Below are positions 19,300 to 31,732 of a DNA stretch of 64,000 bases, piece after piece (the first letter of the stretch is position 1; the number at the start of each line of letters is the position of its first letter). The notes below the pieces were generated by a model. That model saw nothing but the letters and a program-made list of their open reading frames with translations, did no database searches and had not been told where the DNA came from. Origin of the DNA: Klebsiella oxytoca (lineage in GTDB: Bacteria > Pseudomonadota > Gammaproteobacteria > Enterobacterales > Enterobacteriaceae); the NCBI RefSeq assembly GCF_009707385.1, contig NZ_CP046115.1, positions 310,001 to 374,000 of the forward strand, given 5' to 3'. The position numbers and the translations under genes are program-made.

Positions 19300-19313
19300 T
19301 GCACATTTGTGCA
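19300..19313. promoter_or_regulatory. Palindrome TGCACATTTGTGCA before sorC (candidate SorC operator 1)
   Basis: Perfect six-base arms TGCACA/TGTGCA around TT, 12 bp upstream of the sorC start and downstream of the putative -10. Related motifs occur at 19412-19427 and 19444-19455. The position fits a repressor site. That SorC binds here is inference from location and repetition. Confidence 0.55.
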
Positions 19314-19338
19314 AATCAGTTATTTGCCGTCATGATCT

Positions 19339-19367
19339 GATATAACCCTATCAAGCTCCCTGTTCAA
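19339..19367 (-). promoter_or_regulatory. Putative sor operon promoter
   Basis: On the minus strand TTGAAC (19367-19362) and TATATC (19344-19339) are separated by 17 bases, matching the -35 and -10 boxes at four of six positions each. Transcription would start near 19332, between this promoter and the palindrome at 19300. Confidence 0.4.
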
Positions 19368-19411
19368 AGAAATTTTCATCTATTTCATGTCGGAATACTG
19401 GCGATTTCTGT

Positions 19412-19455
19412 TGCACATTTGCTGTGCCAATAGGTGGTTTACGGCACGTTTGTGC
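19412..19455. promoter_or_regulatory. Two further TGCACATTTG-type motifs upstream of sorC (candidate SorC operators 2 and 3)
   Basis: TGCACATTTGCTGTGCC at 19412-19428 and GCACGTTTGTGC at 19444-19455 repeat the half-sites of the palindrome at 19300. They lie 70-125 bases upstream of the putative promoter start, where an activator would bind. A weaker form, ACACTTTTGTGT, is at 19521-19532. Confidence 0.45.
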
Positions 19456-19756
19456 AGGTGGTTCTAAGGGGCTGATTCTGCTTTATTTCGCCGGGCAAAG
19501 TTGCCGGGATTGCAAAGGTACACTTTTGTGTTGAAAGACGCTCTGGATCACACTTAGCGTCAGTCAGCGAGCGCGCGATTATTTTTTATCGCCCGCAAGG
19601 TAGGGTATATTTCGCGTTTTAAACATAAAAGCATTCAAGTTTTATCAAGGCGGCAAGAGAGCGGGCGGCCCGGCGCATAGAAAGTTATGCGACTGGGATA
19701 AGTGCGCGTAGCCAACGCAGAGACAACTTGAAGGATGAAGTGTTTCAGGAGACGTT

Positions 19757-20629
19757 ATGCTGCCCGACTCATCAACCCGACTTAACAAATACATCAGCGA
19801 GAGCGGAATTTGCTCGCGCCGTGAAGCCGATCGCTTTATCGAACAAGGCAACGTTTTTATCAACGGCAAGCGAGCCACCATCGGTGACCAGGTCAAAGCT
19901 GGCGACGTGGTAAAGGTTAATGGCCGGCTGATTGAGCCGCGTGAAGCGGATGATTTAGTTCTGATTGCGCTGAATAAACCGGTTGGTATTGTCAGCACTA
20001 CCGAAGATGGCGAGCGCGACAACATCGTTGATTTCGTCAACCATAGCAAACGCGTTTTCCCGATTGGGCGTCTGGATAAAGACTCCCAGGGGCTGATCTT
20101 TCTCACCAACCATGGCGATCTGGTTAACAAGATCCTGCGCGCCGGTAACGATCACGAAAAAGAGTATCTGGTCACGGTTGATAAGCCGGTGACCGATGAG
20201 TTTATCCGCGGCATGGGGGCGGGCGTACCGATTCTTGGCACGGTGACGAAGAAGTGCAAAGTCAAAAAAGAAGCGCCGTTTGTGTTTCGCATCACCCTGG
20301 TACAGGGGCTGAATCGCCAGATCCGCCGTATGTGCGAGCACTTTGGCTATGAAGTCACGAAGCTTGAACGTACGCGGATTATGAACGTCAGCCTGACCGG
20401 GATCCCGCTGGGAGAATGGCGCGATCTGACCGATGATGAGCTGATCGATCTCTTCAAACTCATTGAAAACTCTTCTTCAGAAGCGAAACCGAAGGCAAAA
20501 GCGAAGCCGAAAACGACCGGTATTAAGCGCCCGGTAGTGGCAATGGAAAAAACCAGCGAGAAGTCTTCCCGTCCGGCATCAAACGGCAAGCGCTTCACTG
20601 CGCCAGGGCGCAAAAAGAAAGGGCGTTAA
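19757..20629 (+). CDS. rluF: 23S rRNA pseudouridine(2604) synthase
   Basis: Converts U2604 of 23S rRNA to pseudouridine; in E. coli RluF also acts on tRNA-Tyr U35. 290 residues, as in E. coli. N-terminal S4 RNA-binding domain ([20 protein letters not shown]) and the catalytic domain with [10 protein letters not shown], in which Asp107 is the nucleophile. The C-terminus is a basic, lysine-rich tail ([17 protein letters not shown]). It ends tail to tail with yjbD, overlapping by four bases. Confidence 0.95.
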   Translation: MLPDSSTRLNKYISESGICSRREADRFIEQGNVFINGKRATIGDQVKAGDVVKVNGRLIEPREADDLVLIALNKPVGIVSTTEDGERDNIVDFVNHSKRVFPIGRLDKDSQGLIFLTNHGDLVNKILRAGNDHEKEYLVTVDKPVTDEFIRGMGAGVPILGTVTKKCKVKKEAPFVFRITLVQGLNRQIRRMCEHFGYEVTKLERTRIMNVSLTGIPLGEWRDLTDDELIDLFKLIENSSSEAKPKAKAKPKTTGIKRPVVAMEKTSEKSSRPASNGKRFTAPGRKKKGR

Positions 20630-20898
20630 CGTCTGCCGCGCGTCGGCGTGTTCGCCGACCAGGAAAACGAGGCCTCTGCATCCGGTTTATAAGCCTGCTT
20701 TTTCTTTAACTGGCGGGCTTTTTTAGCTTCGGCTTCACGCTGGGCCATCAGCTTATCGATGTACTCTTTTTTAACGCTGTTGGTTTCGGCGTTAGTCAGC
20801 GGACGACCATGGGCGATGCGCGCGCGGTCGAGCAGGGTTTTGAGCTCGCGCTGTTCGCGCTCGGTCATCTCTTTTTGGGTGATGCGGGGGAGTGCCAT
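20626..20898 (-). CDS. yjbD: Conserved protein YjbD (DUF3811)
   Basis: 90 residues, the same length as in E. coli, highly charged and rich in helix formers ([30 protein letters not shown]). No function is known. No signal peptide or membrane segment is visible. It is convergent with rluF, sharing four bases, and the same arrangement is found in E. coli. Confidence 0.9.
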   Translation of the reverse strand: MALPRITQKEMTEREQRELKTLLDRARIAHGRPLTNAETNSVKKEYIDKLMAQREAEAKKARQLKKKQAYKPDAEASFSWSANTPTRGRR

Positions 20899-20979
20899 AG
20901 TGGTGCCCTCAGTTAGCCTGTGGCTTCAGTGTACGGTATTGGGATGGGAGTCTTACAGCAATTTCATCACCCGGCAAAA

Positions 20980-21067
20980 TCCCGGAGGCGGTGCTTTGCA
21001 CCTGACCGGGCTACCAGACCGCAAGCGGCTGTGGACCTGTAGCCCGGTCAGCGCAGCGCCACCGGGA
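20980..21067. repeat. REP/BIME pair
   Basis: Two inverted G+C-rich units, CCGGAGGCGG...GACCGGGCTAC and GTAGCCCGGTC...CCACCGGG, in the gap between yjbD and panS. Confidence 0.85.
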
Positions 21068-21088
21068 GATTTTGATCAAGGTTACGTT

Positions 21089-22033
21089 TTATCTGCTCTT
21101 TTTTCCTGCCTTACGCGATTCATCCGCAATCGGCTTCCCTGACCAGTAGCCGGCCAGCAGCGAGCCGGACAGATTGTGCCAGACCGAGAACAGGGCTCCA
21201 GGCAGCGCGGCCAGCGGGCCAAAGTAGATTTTCCCCAGCGCGGCGGCAAGCCCTGAGTTCTGCATGCCAACTTCAATCGCTAATGTGCGGCAGGTGGATT
21301 CGTCAAAGCCAAACAGTCGGCCGCCCCAGTAGCCACCGAGCAGGCCGATGGTGTTGTGCAGGATGACCGCGATAATCACCACAAAGCCTACCGAGGCAAT
21401 ATGCGATGCGGAACCGGCCACCACGGCGCAGATAATCGCCAGGATGCAGACCATCGAAAAAGCCGGCAGGAAAGGCTCCACCGCCTTGACCACTTTCGGC
21501 AGCAGATGGTGCACTATCAGCCCCAGCGCAATCGGGATAACCACGATTTGCAGAATACTGAGCAGCATTCCCATCACATCCACCTGAATATGCGCATCGA
21601 CGTACAGGCGCGTCAGCAGCGGCGTCGCCACCACGCCGACCAGCGTGGAAACCGACGAGATGGTGACCGACAATGCCACGTCGCCTTTAGCCAGGTAGAT
21701 CATCACGTTGGACGCCGTTCCGCTGGCGACGCTGCCGACCAGCACCATCCCGGCGGAAAGCTCGGGCGGCATCTGAAAAATCAGCGCCAGCAGCCATGCG
21801 GCGAGCGGCATCACCAGATAATGCAGAAAAATTCCTGCGGCTACTGGCGCAGGGCGGGAGAGGACGCGTTTAAAGTCATCTATTTTCAGATGCACGCCCA
21901 TACCGAACATAATCAGCATCAGCAGAGTCGGGACCCACGGGCCAACGGGAGTGAAAGTGGATGGTGTGTAATACGCGATAACTGAGAGCAGCAGCGCCCA
22001 TAATGGGAACAGCCGCGTAAGCGTGGCGAGCAT
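21089..22033 (-). CDS. panS: Bile acid:sodium symporter family transporter, probably PanS
   Basis: 314-residue inner-membrane protein with about nine or ten hydrophobic segments and the family motifs [24 protein letters not shown] and [14 protein letters not shown]. In Salmonella a protein of this family, PanS, imports ketopantoate and pantothenate precursors; I assign the name from sequence and from location next to lysC, so the substrate is inferred. Same direction as lysC but separated from it by a terminator. Confidence 0.72.
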   Translation of the reverse strand: MLATLTRLFPLWALLLSVIAYYTPSTFTPVGPWVPTLLMLIMFGMGVHLKIDDFKRVLSRPAPVAAGIFLHYLVMPLAAWLLALIFQMPPELSAGMVLVGSVASGTASNVMIYLAKGDVALSVTISSVSTLVGVVATPLLTRLYVDAHIQVDVMGMLLSILQIVVIPIALGLIVHHLLPKVVKAVEPFLPAFSMVCILAIICAVVAGSASHIASVGFVVIIAVILHNTIGLLGGYWGGRLFGFDESTCRTLAIEVGMQNSGLAAALGKIYFGPLAALPGALFSVWHNLSGSLLAGYWSGKPIADESRKAGKKSR

Positions 22034-22107
22034 ATTGTTTTCCTTGCGATTGATGCACCATACCCTGAAGGGCCGGGTAATGGTGAATTTGTTGTGTTGA
22101 TGTTGTT

Positions 22108-22134
22108 ATAAAAAAGCCGGGTTCGAGCCCGGCT
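22108..22134 (-). terminator. Rho-independent terminator after lysC
   Basis: AGCCGGGTTCGAGCCCGGCT at 22115-22134 forms an eight-to-nine-pair hairpin. On the minus strand it is followed by TTTTTTAT. It lies 30 bp past the lysC stop. Confidence 0.88.
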
Positions 22135-22163
22135 ATAGGTATTGTTTATCGTGCTAAGAGATT

Positions 22164-23513
22164 TTATTCAAATAAATTATGGTGCAGCTTCTGCACAACT
22201 TTTTCGGCATCCGCGCCAGGAACCAGGAAGCACAGATTGTGGCTGGATGCGCCGTAGCAAATCATACGAATATTAAACGGCTCCAGCACGCCGAACACTT
22301 CTTTACCGACACCGCACGCCTTCGACAGCTCGTTACCAATGATGGCAACCAGCGCCAGATCCTCTTCGACCTCAACGCGACACAGAGAAGAAAGCTCGGT
22401 CAGCAGCGCCTGGGTGAGCAGGGTATCGCCAGACGACGTTGAACCGGTGGTATCCATGGTCAGAGCCACGCTTACTTCCGAGGTGGTGATCAGATCAACC
22501 GAGATACTGTGACGCGCCAGAATGCTGAATACTTCGGCCAGAAAACCGCGCGAGTGCAGCATATTCAGGCTATGCAGGGTGAGCAGGGTCTGCCTGCGGC
22601 GCAGCGCCAGCGCGCGGAACAGCGGCGGGTTTTCGGTATTTTTGCACACCAGCGTACCGCCAGCCTTCGGCTCTTTGCTGGAGCCGACGAATACCGGAAT
22701 ATCGCTACGCACGGCGGGAAGCAGAGTTGCCGGATGCAGGACTTTCGCGCCAAAGGTCGCCATTTCCGCCGCTTCTTCAAAAGCGATAACGTCAATGCGT
22801 TTGGCCGCCGGCGCGACGCGCGGGTCAGTAGTATAGATACCCGGAACATCGGTCCAGATATCGACACGGCTGGCGTTTAACGCCTCGCCCAGCAATGCGG
22901 CAGTGTAGTCGCTTCCGCCGCGGCCAAGCGTGGTGGTGCGGCCTTTGGCTTCGCTGCCAATAAAGCCCTGGGTGATCACTATACCTTCCGCAAGACGCGG
23001 GGCCAGCTGCTGCTGGGTTAATTCCGCTAACGCGGCGATATCCGGCTCTGCGCGGCCAAAGCGATCGTTGGTGCGCATAATTTTGCGTACATCAAACCAT
23101 TGGGCGGGGATACCGCGCTCGCGCAGGATCTCGACAAAAAGCAGGGTAGACATGAGCTCGCCATGGCTGACCAGTTCGTCGGTTAACGCGGTTGAACTGG
23201 CAAGAGAGGCGGCTTCCGCCAGAGTAGTGATGTTTTCCAGCAGGCGCTCAATTTCATCGCGGATAACGTTCGGGTAGCGCAAACGCTCCAGAATATTGAA
23301 CTGGATCTGACGCATGGCATCGAGCTTTGCGAAACGTTCACCGGGTTCCAGCCCTTCCGCTAACGCGACCAGAAGGTTGGTCACACCCGCTGAGGCGGAA
23401 AGCACCACTACGCGGGTATTGGCATCCAGCAGCGCGACGTCTACGCTGCGGTTCATGGCATCAAAATCGGCAACGCTGGTACCGCCGAACTTGGCTACAA
23501 CTAAGTCTGTCAT
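22164..23513 (-). CDS. lysC: Lysine-sensitive aspartokinase III
   Basis: Phosphorylates aspartate, the first step to lysine, threonine and methionine; feedback-inhibited by lysine. 449 residues, the E. coli length. The amino-acid kinase domain carries KFGGTSVADF at 8-17 and GRGGSDYTAALLG near 200. Two ACT regulatory domains follow from about 300 (LLTLHSLNMLHSRGFLAEVFSIL). Translation is controlled by the long lysine-riboswitch leader upstream. Confidence 0.96.
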   Translation of the reverse strand: MTDLVVAKFGGTSVADFDAMNRSVDVALLDANTRVVVLSASAGVTNLLVALAEGLEPGERFAKLDAMRQIQFNILERLRYPNVIRDEIERLLENITTLAEAASLASSTALTDELVSHGELMSTLLFVEILRERGIPAQWFDVRKIMRTNDRFGRAEPDIAALAELTQQQLAPRLAEGIVITQGFIGSEAKGRTTTLGRGGSDYTAALLGEALNASRVDIWTDVPGIYTTDPRVAPAAKRIDVIAFEEAAEMATFGAKVLHPATLLPAVRSDIPVFVGSSKEPKAGGTLVCKNTENPPLFRALALRRRQTLLTLHSLNMLHSRGFLAEVFSILARHSISVDLITTSEVSVALTMDTTGSTSSGDTLLTQALLTELSSLCRVEVEEDLALVAIIGNELSKACGVGKEVFGVLEPFNIRMICYGASSHNLCFLVPGADAEKVVQKLHHNLFE

Positions 23514-23690
23514 AACAACCTCGTGTCAGGGGCCTGACTTATTAAAACGATTCCTGACAACCAATCCTGGTGAGGCTGGACGCATCCGGATTGCAACAAA
23601 ATGTCTTAATAAGCCAGGCCAAATTATTCAGCCATGGCACAAGGGAAGAGCGAAAAACAGGGTGGGCGCAGAGCGATAAACAAACTACGA

Positions 23691-23787
23691 TGTCACCCAG
23701 AAGTGCTCCACCTTGTAAACCCGCTTGCCGATGCCGGGCATCAACTGGCGAGTATAAAACGCCCGACTGCGAACGTTTCTGGTGACA
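23691..23787 (-). promoter_or_regulatory. Expression platform of the lysC riboswitch
   Basis: TGTCACCCAGAA (23691-23702) is complementary to TTCTGGTGACA (23777-23787) except for one extra C. The pairing would compete with the 3' side of the aptamer, as in E. coli, where the lysC leader controls both translation and mRNA cleavage. Confidence 0.6.
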
Positions 23788-23930
23788 ACCCAGGGGATTC
23801 AGCCCCTGTGGCCGGTGATGAGCGTAACCAGACGCTTATTCACCTCGGCGTTGCTCCCCCTCACGTATCTTCCCCGGACTGGCTCCTCCAATACGGTTAC
23901 CTGGGCAACGCACCTCTTCTGGCAATTACC
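23764..23930 (-). promoter_or_regulatory. Lysine riboswitch (L box) of lysC
   Basis: Read on the minus strand, the leader contains the conserved L-box blocks in order: GCCAGAAGAGGTGCG, TTGGAGGAGCCAGTCC, GTGAGGGGGAGCAACGCCGAGGTG and GGCTGAATCCCCTGGG. They have the same spacing as the E. coli lysC aptamer. The stretch 23514-24278 between lysC and pgi holds this leader, the lysC promoter region and the pgi upstream region, and no further gene. Confidence 0.9.
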
Positions 23931-23996
23931 GACGTCTTTCACTTTGCCTGGGGGACGCGGGACATTTTACCCCCCTGCAATACCCTTTCGCTGTAG

Positions 23997-25928
<1,932 letters not shown>

Positions 25929-25944
25929 TCGCTAAAACGTTCGC

Positions 25945-25974
25945 AATGCCGGCCCATATGGCCGGCATTTTTGT
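25945..25974 (+). terminator. Rho-independent terminator after pgi
   Basis: ATGCCGGCC and GGCCGGCAT pair around ATAT-type loop bases, followed by TTTTTG. It ends at the stop codon of the convergent acyltransferase gene. Confidence 0.88.
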
Positions 25975-26429
25975 TATAGCCGCCGCAGCAGCTTTGCCGG
26001 GTTCCCGGCCCACACGCCTTTCTCGGTAATCGACTTTGTTACCACGCTGCCCGCGCCAATCACCACGCCATCGCAGATGCTGACCGCCAGAATGGTTGCG
26101 CCGCTGCCGATGGACACATCGTTGCCAATCACTATTCTTCCCCAGCTCTCGCGGTCGGCATTGGGCTTGCCATCGCGGAACATATCGTTGGCGAACATTA
26201 CGCCGTGGCCGATAAAGCAGCGTTCGCCGATAGTGACGTACTCGCAGATAAAGGTATGTGACTGAATTTTGCTGTCGCTGCCGATGCGGGTATTACCCTG
26301 AATTTCAACGAACGGTCCGACGAAGACGTTATCGTCAAGCGTACAGTCGTAGAGATTAGCGGGCTGATAAATGACCACGTTTTCGCCGCTGGTGACGTTG
26401 CGAATAGCGGTTTCACGAAGGGTATGCAT
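25974..26429 (-). CDS. Left-handed beta-helix (hexapeptide repeat) acyltransferase
   Basis: 151 residues from MHTLRETAIRN at 26429. Hexapeptide repeats run through most of the chain (NVFVGPFVEIQGNTRIG; IGNDVSIGSGATILAVSICDGVVIGAGSVVTKSI) and the end AGNPAKLLRR is typical of the WbbJ/maltose-acetyltransferase-like group. The acceptor is not known; sugar-nucleotide or antigen modification is common in the family. It follows a GNAT gene by eight bases, so the two likely form one transcript convergent with pgi. Confidence 0.82.
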   Translation of the reverse strand: MHTLRETAIRNVTSGENVVIYQPANLYDCTLDDNVFVGPFVEIQGNTRIGSDSKIQSHTFICEYVTIGERCFIGHGVMFANDMFRDGKPNADRESWGRIVIGNDVSIGSGATILAVSICDGVVIGAGSVVTKSITEKGVWAGNPAKLLRRL

Positions 26430-26437
26430 GCTGCCTC

Positions 26438-26947
26438 TCAGATCTGTTTGGCCAGAATATGTAATGTGCTTTGTTGGGTAGCTGAATGAAATACAACATC
26501 TTTCACGTGCTGCATCCCCTGGCGTGCATAAAAACGACGGGCGCTGGTATTGTCGGCGAGAACTTCCAGCCATAGCCAGCTTTCACCAGCATCTTTTGCC
26601 CGCGTTTCGACGGCGTTAAAAACCTGCTCGCCGTAGCGGTGCCCCGTTGCGTCAGGCAGCAGATAGAGCTTGTGTAGTAGCGTCCCGGACGGACCGTGGG
26701 GATGAATATTCTGGCCACAGGCGTATTTAGCAAAACCGACAGGCTGCGAGGCTTCAGCAATCAACCAGCAGCATTGTGGATCGGCCAGGCTGTGCTCCAG
26801 TGAGGTCACGGAATACTCTTGTTGCAGATAGCGTTCCATTTCATCGGCGTTATGCCAGAGGTGTGCAAAATGGTGGCGATAGCTGGTATTGCCCATTTCG
26901 TTGAGTAAAGCCGCATCTTCCGGTCGAGTGGTGCGGATTTTCAGCAT
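26438..26947 (-). CDS. GNAT-family N-acetyltransferase
   Basis: 169 residues from MLKIRTTRPEDA at 26947, behind AAGGAAA. The fold is shown by the N-terminal RPEDAALL, the central LHKLYLLPDATGHRYGEQVFNAV (acetyl-CoA loop, with GHRYG in place of the usual Q/R-x-x-G-x-G/A) and the C-terminal NTSARRFYARQGM. The substrate cannot be told. The start at 27064 of the longer frame is rejected because it lacks family similarity. First gene of a two-gene unit with the beta-helix acyltransferase. Confidence 0.82.
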   Translation of the reverse strand: MLKIRTTRPEDAALLNEMGNTSYRHHFAHLWHNADEMERYLQQEYSVTSLEHSLADPQCCWLIAEASQPVGFAKYACGQNIHPHGPSGTLLHKLYLLPDATGHRYGEQVFNAVETRAKDAGESWLWLEVLADNTSARRFYARQGMQHVKDVVFHSATQQSTLHILAKQI

Positions 26948-27091
26948 GGTCGTTTCCTTTTTAACCCGCCAGTCTGGCAAATGATTGTTACATCTCCGTC
27001 GACGGTGGCAAAAAGTTAACGAATAATATCGATCTGGATCACAGTTTTGCGTTATACAGGTCACAAAGAATCATAATTATGAGGTGTATCT

Positions 27092-27502
27092 ATGCCGTCA
27101 GTTTATCGTCCATTGGTGAGCTTTATTGCTACCGCTATGCAAACCGTGTTGAATCTTGGCCTGCTGTGCCTCGGGGTCATTCTGATCGTTTTTCTCGGAA
27201 AAGAGACGCTGCATCTGGCGCATGTCTTGTTTACCCCTGAGCCAGTCAGTAAGTACAAGCTGGTGGAAGGTCTGGTGGTCTACTTCCTCTATTTTGAGTT
27301 TATCGCATTGATTGTGAAGTACTTTGAATCGGGTTTTCACTTTCCGCTGCGCTACTTTGTTTATATCGGTATTACCGCTATCGTACGTCTGATTATCATC
27401 GATCATGAGTCGCCGATGGCGGTGCTGATTTATTCGGCCGCGATCCTGATTCTGGTGATTACGCTCTGGTTGTGTAATTCCAACCGCCTGAAACGCGAAT
27501 AA
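27092..27502 (+). CDS. psiE: Phosphate-starvation-inducible protein PsiE
   Basis: 136-residue inner-membrane protein with four hydrophobic segments and the conserved block [19 protein letters not shown] (here [15 protein letters not shown]) and [19 protein letters not shown]. Function is unknown; in E. coli it is induced by PhoB and repressed by cAMP-CRP. GAGGTG at 27080-27085 precedes the ATG. Convergent with malG. Confidence 0.94.
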   Translation: MPSVYRPLVSFIATAMQTVLNLGLLCLGVILIVFLGKETLHLAHVLFTPEPVSKYKLVEGLVVYFLYFEFIALIVKYFESGFHFPLRYFVYIGITAIVRLIIIDHESPMAVLIYSAAILILVITLWLCNSNRLKRE

Positions 27503-27526
27503 AAAAAAGCGGCCTCCAGGGCCGCT
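27500..27526 (-). terminator. Terminator for the malEFG transcript
   Basis: AGCGGCC (27508-27514) and GGCCGCT (27520-27526) form a seven-pair stem. The minus strand continues with eight T, so it acts on transcripts from malG; psiE gets a hairpin without a T tract. Confidence 0.85.
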
Positions 27527-27576
27527 GACCAACAGTCACAAATAGAATTTATGCAGGGTCCAGTTGAGGATATACA

Positions 27577-27690
27577 CATCATCCTTCAAGCTGCCTCTTT
27601 GTTGGCTGCACTCAGAAACCCCAGTCACATAGTTATCTATGCTCCTGGGGATTTCTTCCCTTGCCGCCTCGATGCATCTCGAATGATTTT
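27577..27690. repeat. ERIC element in the malG 3' region
   Basis: The unit from ATCATCCTTCAAGCTGCC to GATGCATCTCGAATGATT contains CATAGTTATCTATGCTCCTGGGGATT, an ERIC core. It is nearly identical to the element at 16411. Confidence 0.85.
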
Positions 27691-27738
27691 GTGAATAGCA
27701 GTGGCATTTGCCTTACTTTTTCAGCTGAGGGCGACGGC

Positions 27739-27768
27739 GGTAATGCCCGGTTGGGGTCGCGCATTACC
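27739..27768 (-). ncRNA. Stem-loop in the malG 3' UTR, possible MalH-type 3' UTR RNA
   Basis: GGTAATGC and GCATTACC form a perfect eight-pair stem with a 14-base loop, 50 bp past malG. In E. coli a small RNA, MalH, is processed from the malG 3' UTR. Whether the RNA exists here, where an ERIC element lies between this stem and the terminator, cannot be seen. Confidence 0.35.
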
Positions 27769-27818
27769 ATTAAACCGTCATCCCTCCTCTGAAATTTGGG
27801 GCGGGTGTTACAAAAAAC

Positions 27819-28709
27819 TTAACCTTTCACTCCACCTGCGGTCAGGCCGTTAACCAACCAGCGCTGGGCCAGCAGGAATACGACGGTAATCGGAATGGCG
27901 GAGAGCACCGCCGCAGCGGCAAAGTCGCCCCACAGATAGTTCTGCGGGTTGAGATACTGTTGCATACCGACCGCAAGGGTATAACTGTTCACATCGCGCA
28001 GCAGCAGAGAGGCTACCGGTACTTCGGTAATCGCGGCGATGAAAGACAGAATAAACACTACCGCCAGAATCGGTACCGACAGCGGGAGCAGCACCAGGCG
28101 GAAAGCCTGCCATGGGGTGGCGCCGTCCAGCGCCGCCGCTTCTTCCAGTGAGCCGTCGATAGTTTCGAAGTAACCTTTGATTGTCCAGACGTGCAGCGCG
28201 ATACCACCCATATAGGCGAAGATCACCCCGCCGTGGGTATTCAGGCCGACGAACGGCACGTACTGGCCGAGACGGTCAAACAACGCGTACAGCGCGACCA
28301 GCGACAGAACCGCAGGGAACATCTGGAAAATCAGCATCCCTTTCAGCAGCGTAGCTTTGCCCGGGAAGCGCATGCGGGCAAAAGCGTAAGCGCAGGTAGT
28401 AGAGAGCGCGACGATGCCAATGGCGGTAATGCCAGCCACCTTGATGGAGTTCCACAGCCACAGCAGGACCGGGAAGGGGGGCGGCGTGACGCGACCGTCA
28501 GCGTGTTCAACGCTGAAGCCTAACGCCAGCCGCCAGTGCTCCCAGGAGATACTTTCGGGAATCAGGCTACCGGTGGCGAAGTTCCCTTCGCGCAGCGAGA
28601 TAGCGATGACCATCAGCAGCGGGAACATAATCGCCGCGATAAAAATCAGCAGCAGGAGATGCGTCGTGAGCAGGCGCAGCTTCTGAGATTTGGGTTGAAC
28701 CATAGCCAT
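27819..28709 (-). CDS. malG: Maltose/maltodextrin ABC transporter permease MalG
   Basis: Inner-membrane subunit of MalFGK2. 296 residues, as in E. coli, with six hydrophobic segments. The EAA loop [22 protein letters not shown] near residue 190 docks on MalK. The C-terminus ends LTAGGVKG, which in E. coli reaches into MalK. Starts 14 bp after the malF stop in the malEFG operon. Confidence 0.97.
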   Translation of the reverse strand: MAMVQPKSQKLRLLTTHLLLLIFIAAIMFPLLMVIAISLREGNFATGSLIPESISWEHWRLALGFSVEHADGRVTPPPFPVLLWLWNSIKVAGITAIGIVALSTTCAYAFARMRFPGKATLLKGMLIFQMFPAVLSLVALYALFDRLGQYVPFVGLNTHGGVIFAYMGGIALHVWTIKGYFETIDGSLEEAAALDGATPWQAFRLVLLPLSVPILAVVFILSFIAAITEVPVASLLLRDVNSYTLAVGMQQYLNPQNYLWGDFAAAAVLSAIPITVVFLLAQRWLVNGLTAGGVKG

Positions 28710-28723
28710 AATCGTTATCTCCC

Positions 28724-30268
28724 TTAATCGAACTTCATACGTGTGGCTTTCAGGTTAACAATCGCCAGGGCGCCTACCAGCAGGAAGATCAGCGTAGCGA
28801 TAGCCGCCGCGAGGCCGAAGTCCTGGCCGCCGCCGCCTTCGAAGGCGATGCGGTAGGTATAGCTCACCAGCAGGTCGGTGTAGCCCGCCGGCGTGGTGGT
28901 GCCAAGCCGGTCCGGCCCGCCGTTGGTCAACAGCTGAATCAGCACGAAGTTGTTAAAGTTAAAGGCGAAGCTGGCGATCATCAGCGGCGTCAGCGGTTTG
29001 ATCAGCAGCGGCAGCGTAATTTTGAAGAAGTTCTGGAACGGCGTGGCGCCGTCCATTGCTGAGGCCTCATATAAATCGTCAGGAATCGCTTTCAGCAGGC
29101 CCATGCACAGGATCATCATGTACGGATAGCCCAGCCAGGTATTGACGATGATAATCATTGAGCGAGCGGTGGTCGGGTCGCTAAACCAGGCCGGCTTAAT
29201 GCCGAACAGCGCGCTGAGCATCATGTTGATCTCACCGAAGCTCTGGTTGAACAGCCCTTTGAAGATCAGAATTGAGATAAACGACGGTACGGCGTAAGGC
29301 AGAATCAGCAGTACGCGGTAGATAGCTTTGCCTTTCAGGGCTTCCCACTGTACCAGACAGGCAAGCACCATGCCGACCGCAACGGTCAGAATAACGGTCA
29401 GAACAGAGAAGACTACCGTCCAGACGAAAATCGCGAAGAATGGTTTCTGGATACCTTCATCCTGGAACACGCGGGTGAAGTTATCCCAGCCGATGGTCAC
29501 GGTATAGCCCGGGCTGAGCTTTTCGCTGCCCCAGCTGCCGTCGGCGTTGATTGCCTGATAGAAACCGACCTCGGCGTTCGGGCGATATTTCACGCCGCTC
29601 TGATTGTTGGTCAAAGTGCCATCATTAGCCAGCGCGTACAGCGGCTGGGTACCGGAGAACTGACGCAGGGAACTCATAATGACTTTGCTTTCATCCGGCA
29701 GCACGGCGGTCAGCTGGTTCAGAGCGGTACGGTTTTGCGTAATCACGCGCAGGGTGGCGCGTTCGCCTTCAGGCAGCGCCTCAGCCTCTTTTAAGGGCAG
29801 CTTCTGCTCGCCGCCGAATGCAAAGGCATCGGAAAGATAGTTTTTGCCGCTTTCGCCATCGGTCAGCGCCAGCTTCCACTTGTCTCCCGCTGGATATAGC
29901 GCGAAGTTGTAGGATTTGCCAGCCTGGAAGGAGCGGTCCATCAGCACCTGCTGAGCGCGTTCAAAGGTCAGCTGGTTGGTGCTGCTGTAGTTGGTGAAAG
30001 CAATTGCGATGGTACAGATCAGCGGGAACAGGACGAACAGCCCCATCCCGGCGAGTCCTGGGTAAACATAGCGCCAGGCGTAGGCCTTGCGATTGGAAAA
30101 AATATACAGGCCAACCGAGCTTAAAATCAGCGTCATGATGGCAAACAGGTACTCCCCCTGGGCGTACATCAAAACAACAAGGTAACCCACCAGCAGGCAC
30201 AACAAGCCGATCACAGACCATGTGAACTGCGGGCTTTGCCACCAGTGTTTCTTTTTCACAACATCCAT
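28724..30268 (-). CDS. malF: Maltose/maltodextrin ABC transporter permease MalF
   Basis: Partner of MalG in the inner membrane. 514 residues from [10 protein letters not shown] at 30268, equal to E. coli; an ATG three codons upstream is less likely. It has the extra N-terminal membrane segments and the large periplasmic P2 loop (about 95-275) special to MalF, then the core with [21 protein letters not shown]. An ERIC element separates it from malE. Confidence 0.97.
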   Translation of the reverse strand: MDVVKKKHWWQSPQFTWSVIGLLCLLVGYLVVLMYAQGEYLFAIMTLILSSVGLYIFSNRKAYAWRYVYPGLAGMGLFVLFPLICTIAIAFTNYSSTNQLTFERAQQVLMDRSFQAGKSYNFALYPAGDKWKLALTDGESGKNYLSDAFAFGGEQKLPLKEAEALPEGERATLRVITQNRTALNQLTAVLPDESKVIMSSLRQFSGTQPLYALANDGTLTNNQSGVKYRPNAEVGFYQAINADGSWGSEKLSPGYTVTIGWDNFTRVFQDEGIQKPFFAIFVWTVVFSVLTVILTVAVGMVLACLVQWEALKGKAIYRVLLILPYAVPSFISILIFKGLFNQSFGEINMMLSALFGIKPAWFSDPTTARSMIIIVNTWLGYPYMMILCMGLLKAIPDDLYEASAMDGATPFQNFFKITLPLLIKPLTPLMIASFAFNFNNFVLIQLLTNGGPDRLGTTTPAGYTDLLVSYTYRIAFEGGGGQDFGLAAAIATLIFLLVGALAIVNLKATRMKFD

Positions 30269-30280
30269 GGGGATCATCCT

Positions 30281-30411
30281 CTTTACACTTTATCCTGCGC
30301 GCTACCTCCTTGTTGGCTGCGGATGCGTACCCCAGTTACTTACCGATGATGTAAGCTCCTGGGGATTTGCATCGTCGCTGCCTTGATGTAGCGCGAATGA
30401 TTTGGTGTAAC
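30281..30411. repeat. ERIC element between malE and malF
   Basis: About 127-131 bp with inverted ends (TTTACACTTTATCCTGCGCGCTAC against GTAGCGCGAATGATTTGGTGTAA) and an exact GATGTAAGCTCCTGGGGATT, the binding sequence of the common ERIC1R primer. It lies inside the malEFG transcript. The E. coli malE-malF gap holds REP sequences instead. Confidence 0.92.
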
Positions 30412-30457
30412 AACGTATTCAATAAACCTTATTTCCTGAGAAATAAGGGAAACCGTA

Positions 30458-31657
<1,200 letters not shown>

Positions 31658-31732
31658 CTATTTGGTGATGTGCTCGTGGATACACTTGAGTGGCTTAACG
31701 GTGATGAGTTTCCTTTTTTAACAACCTCTTTC

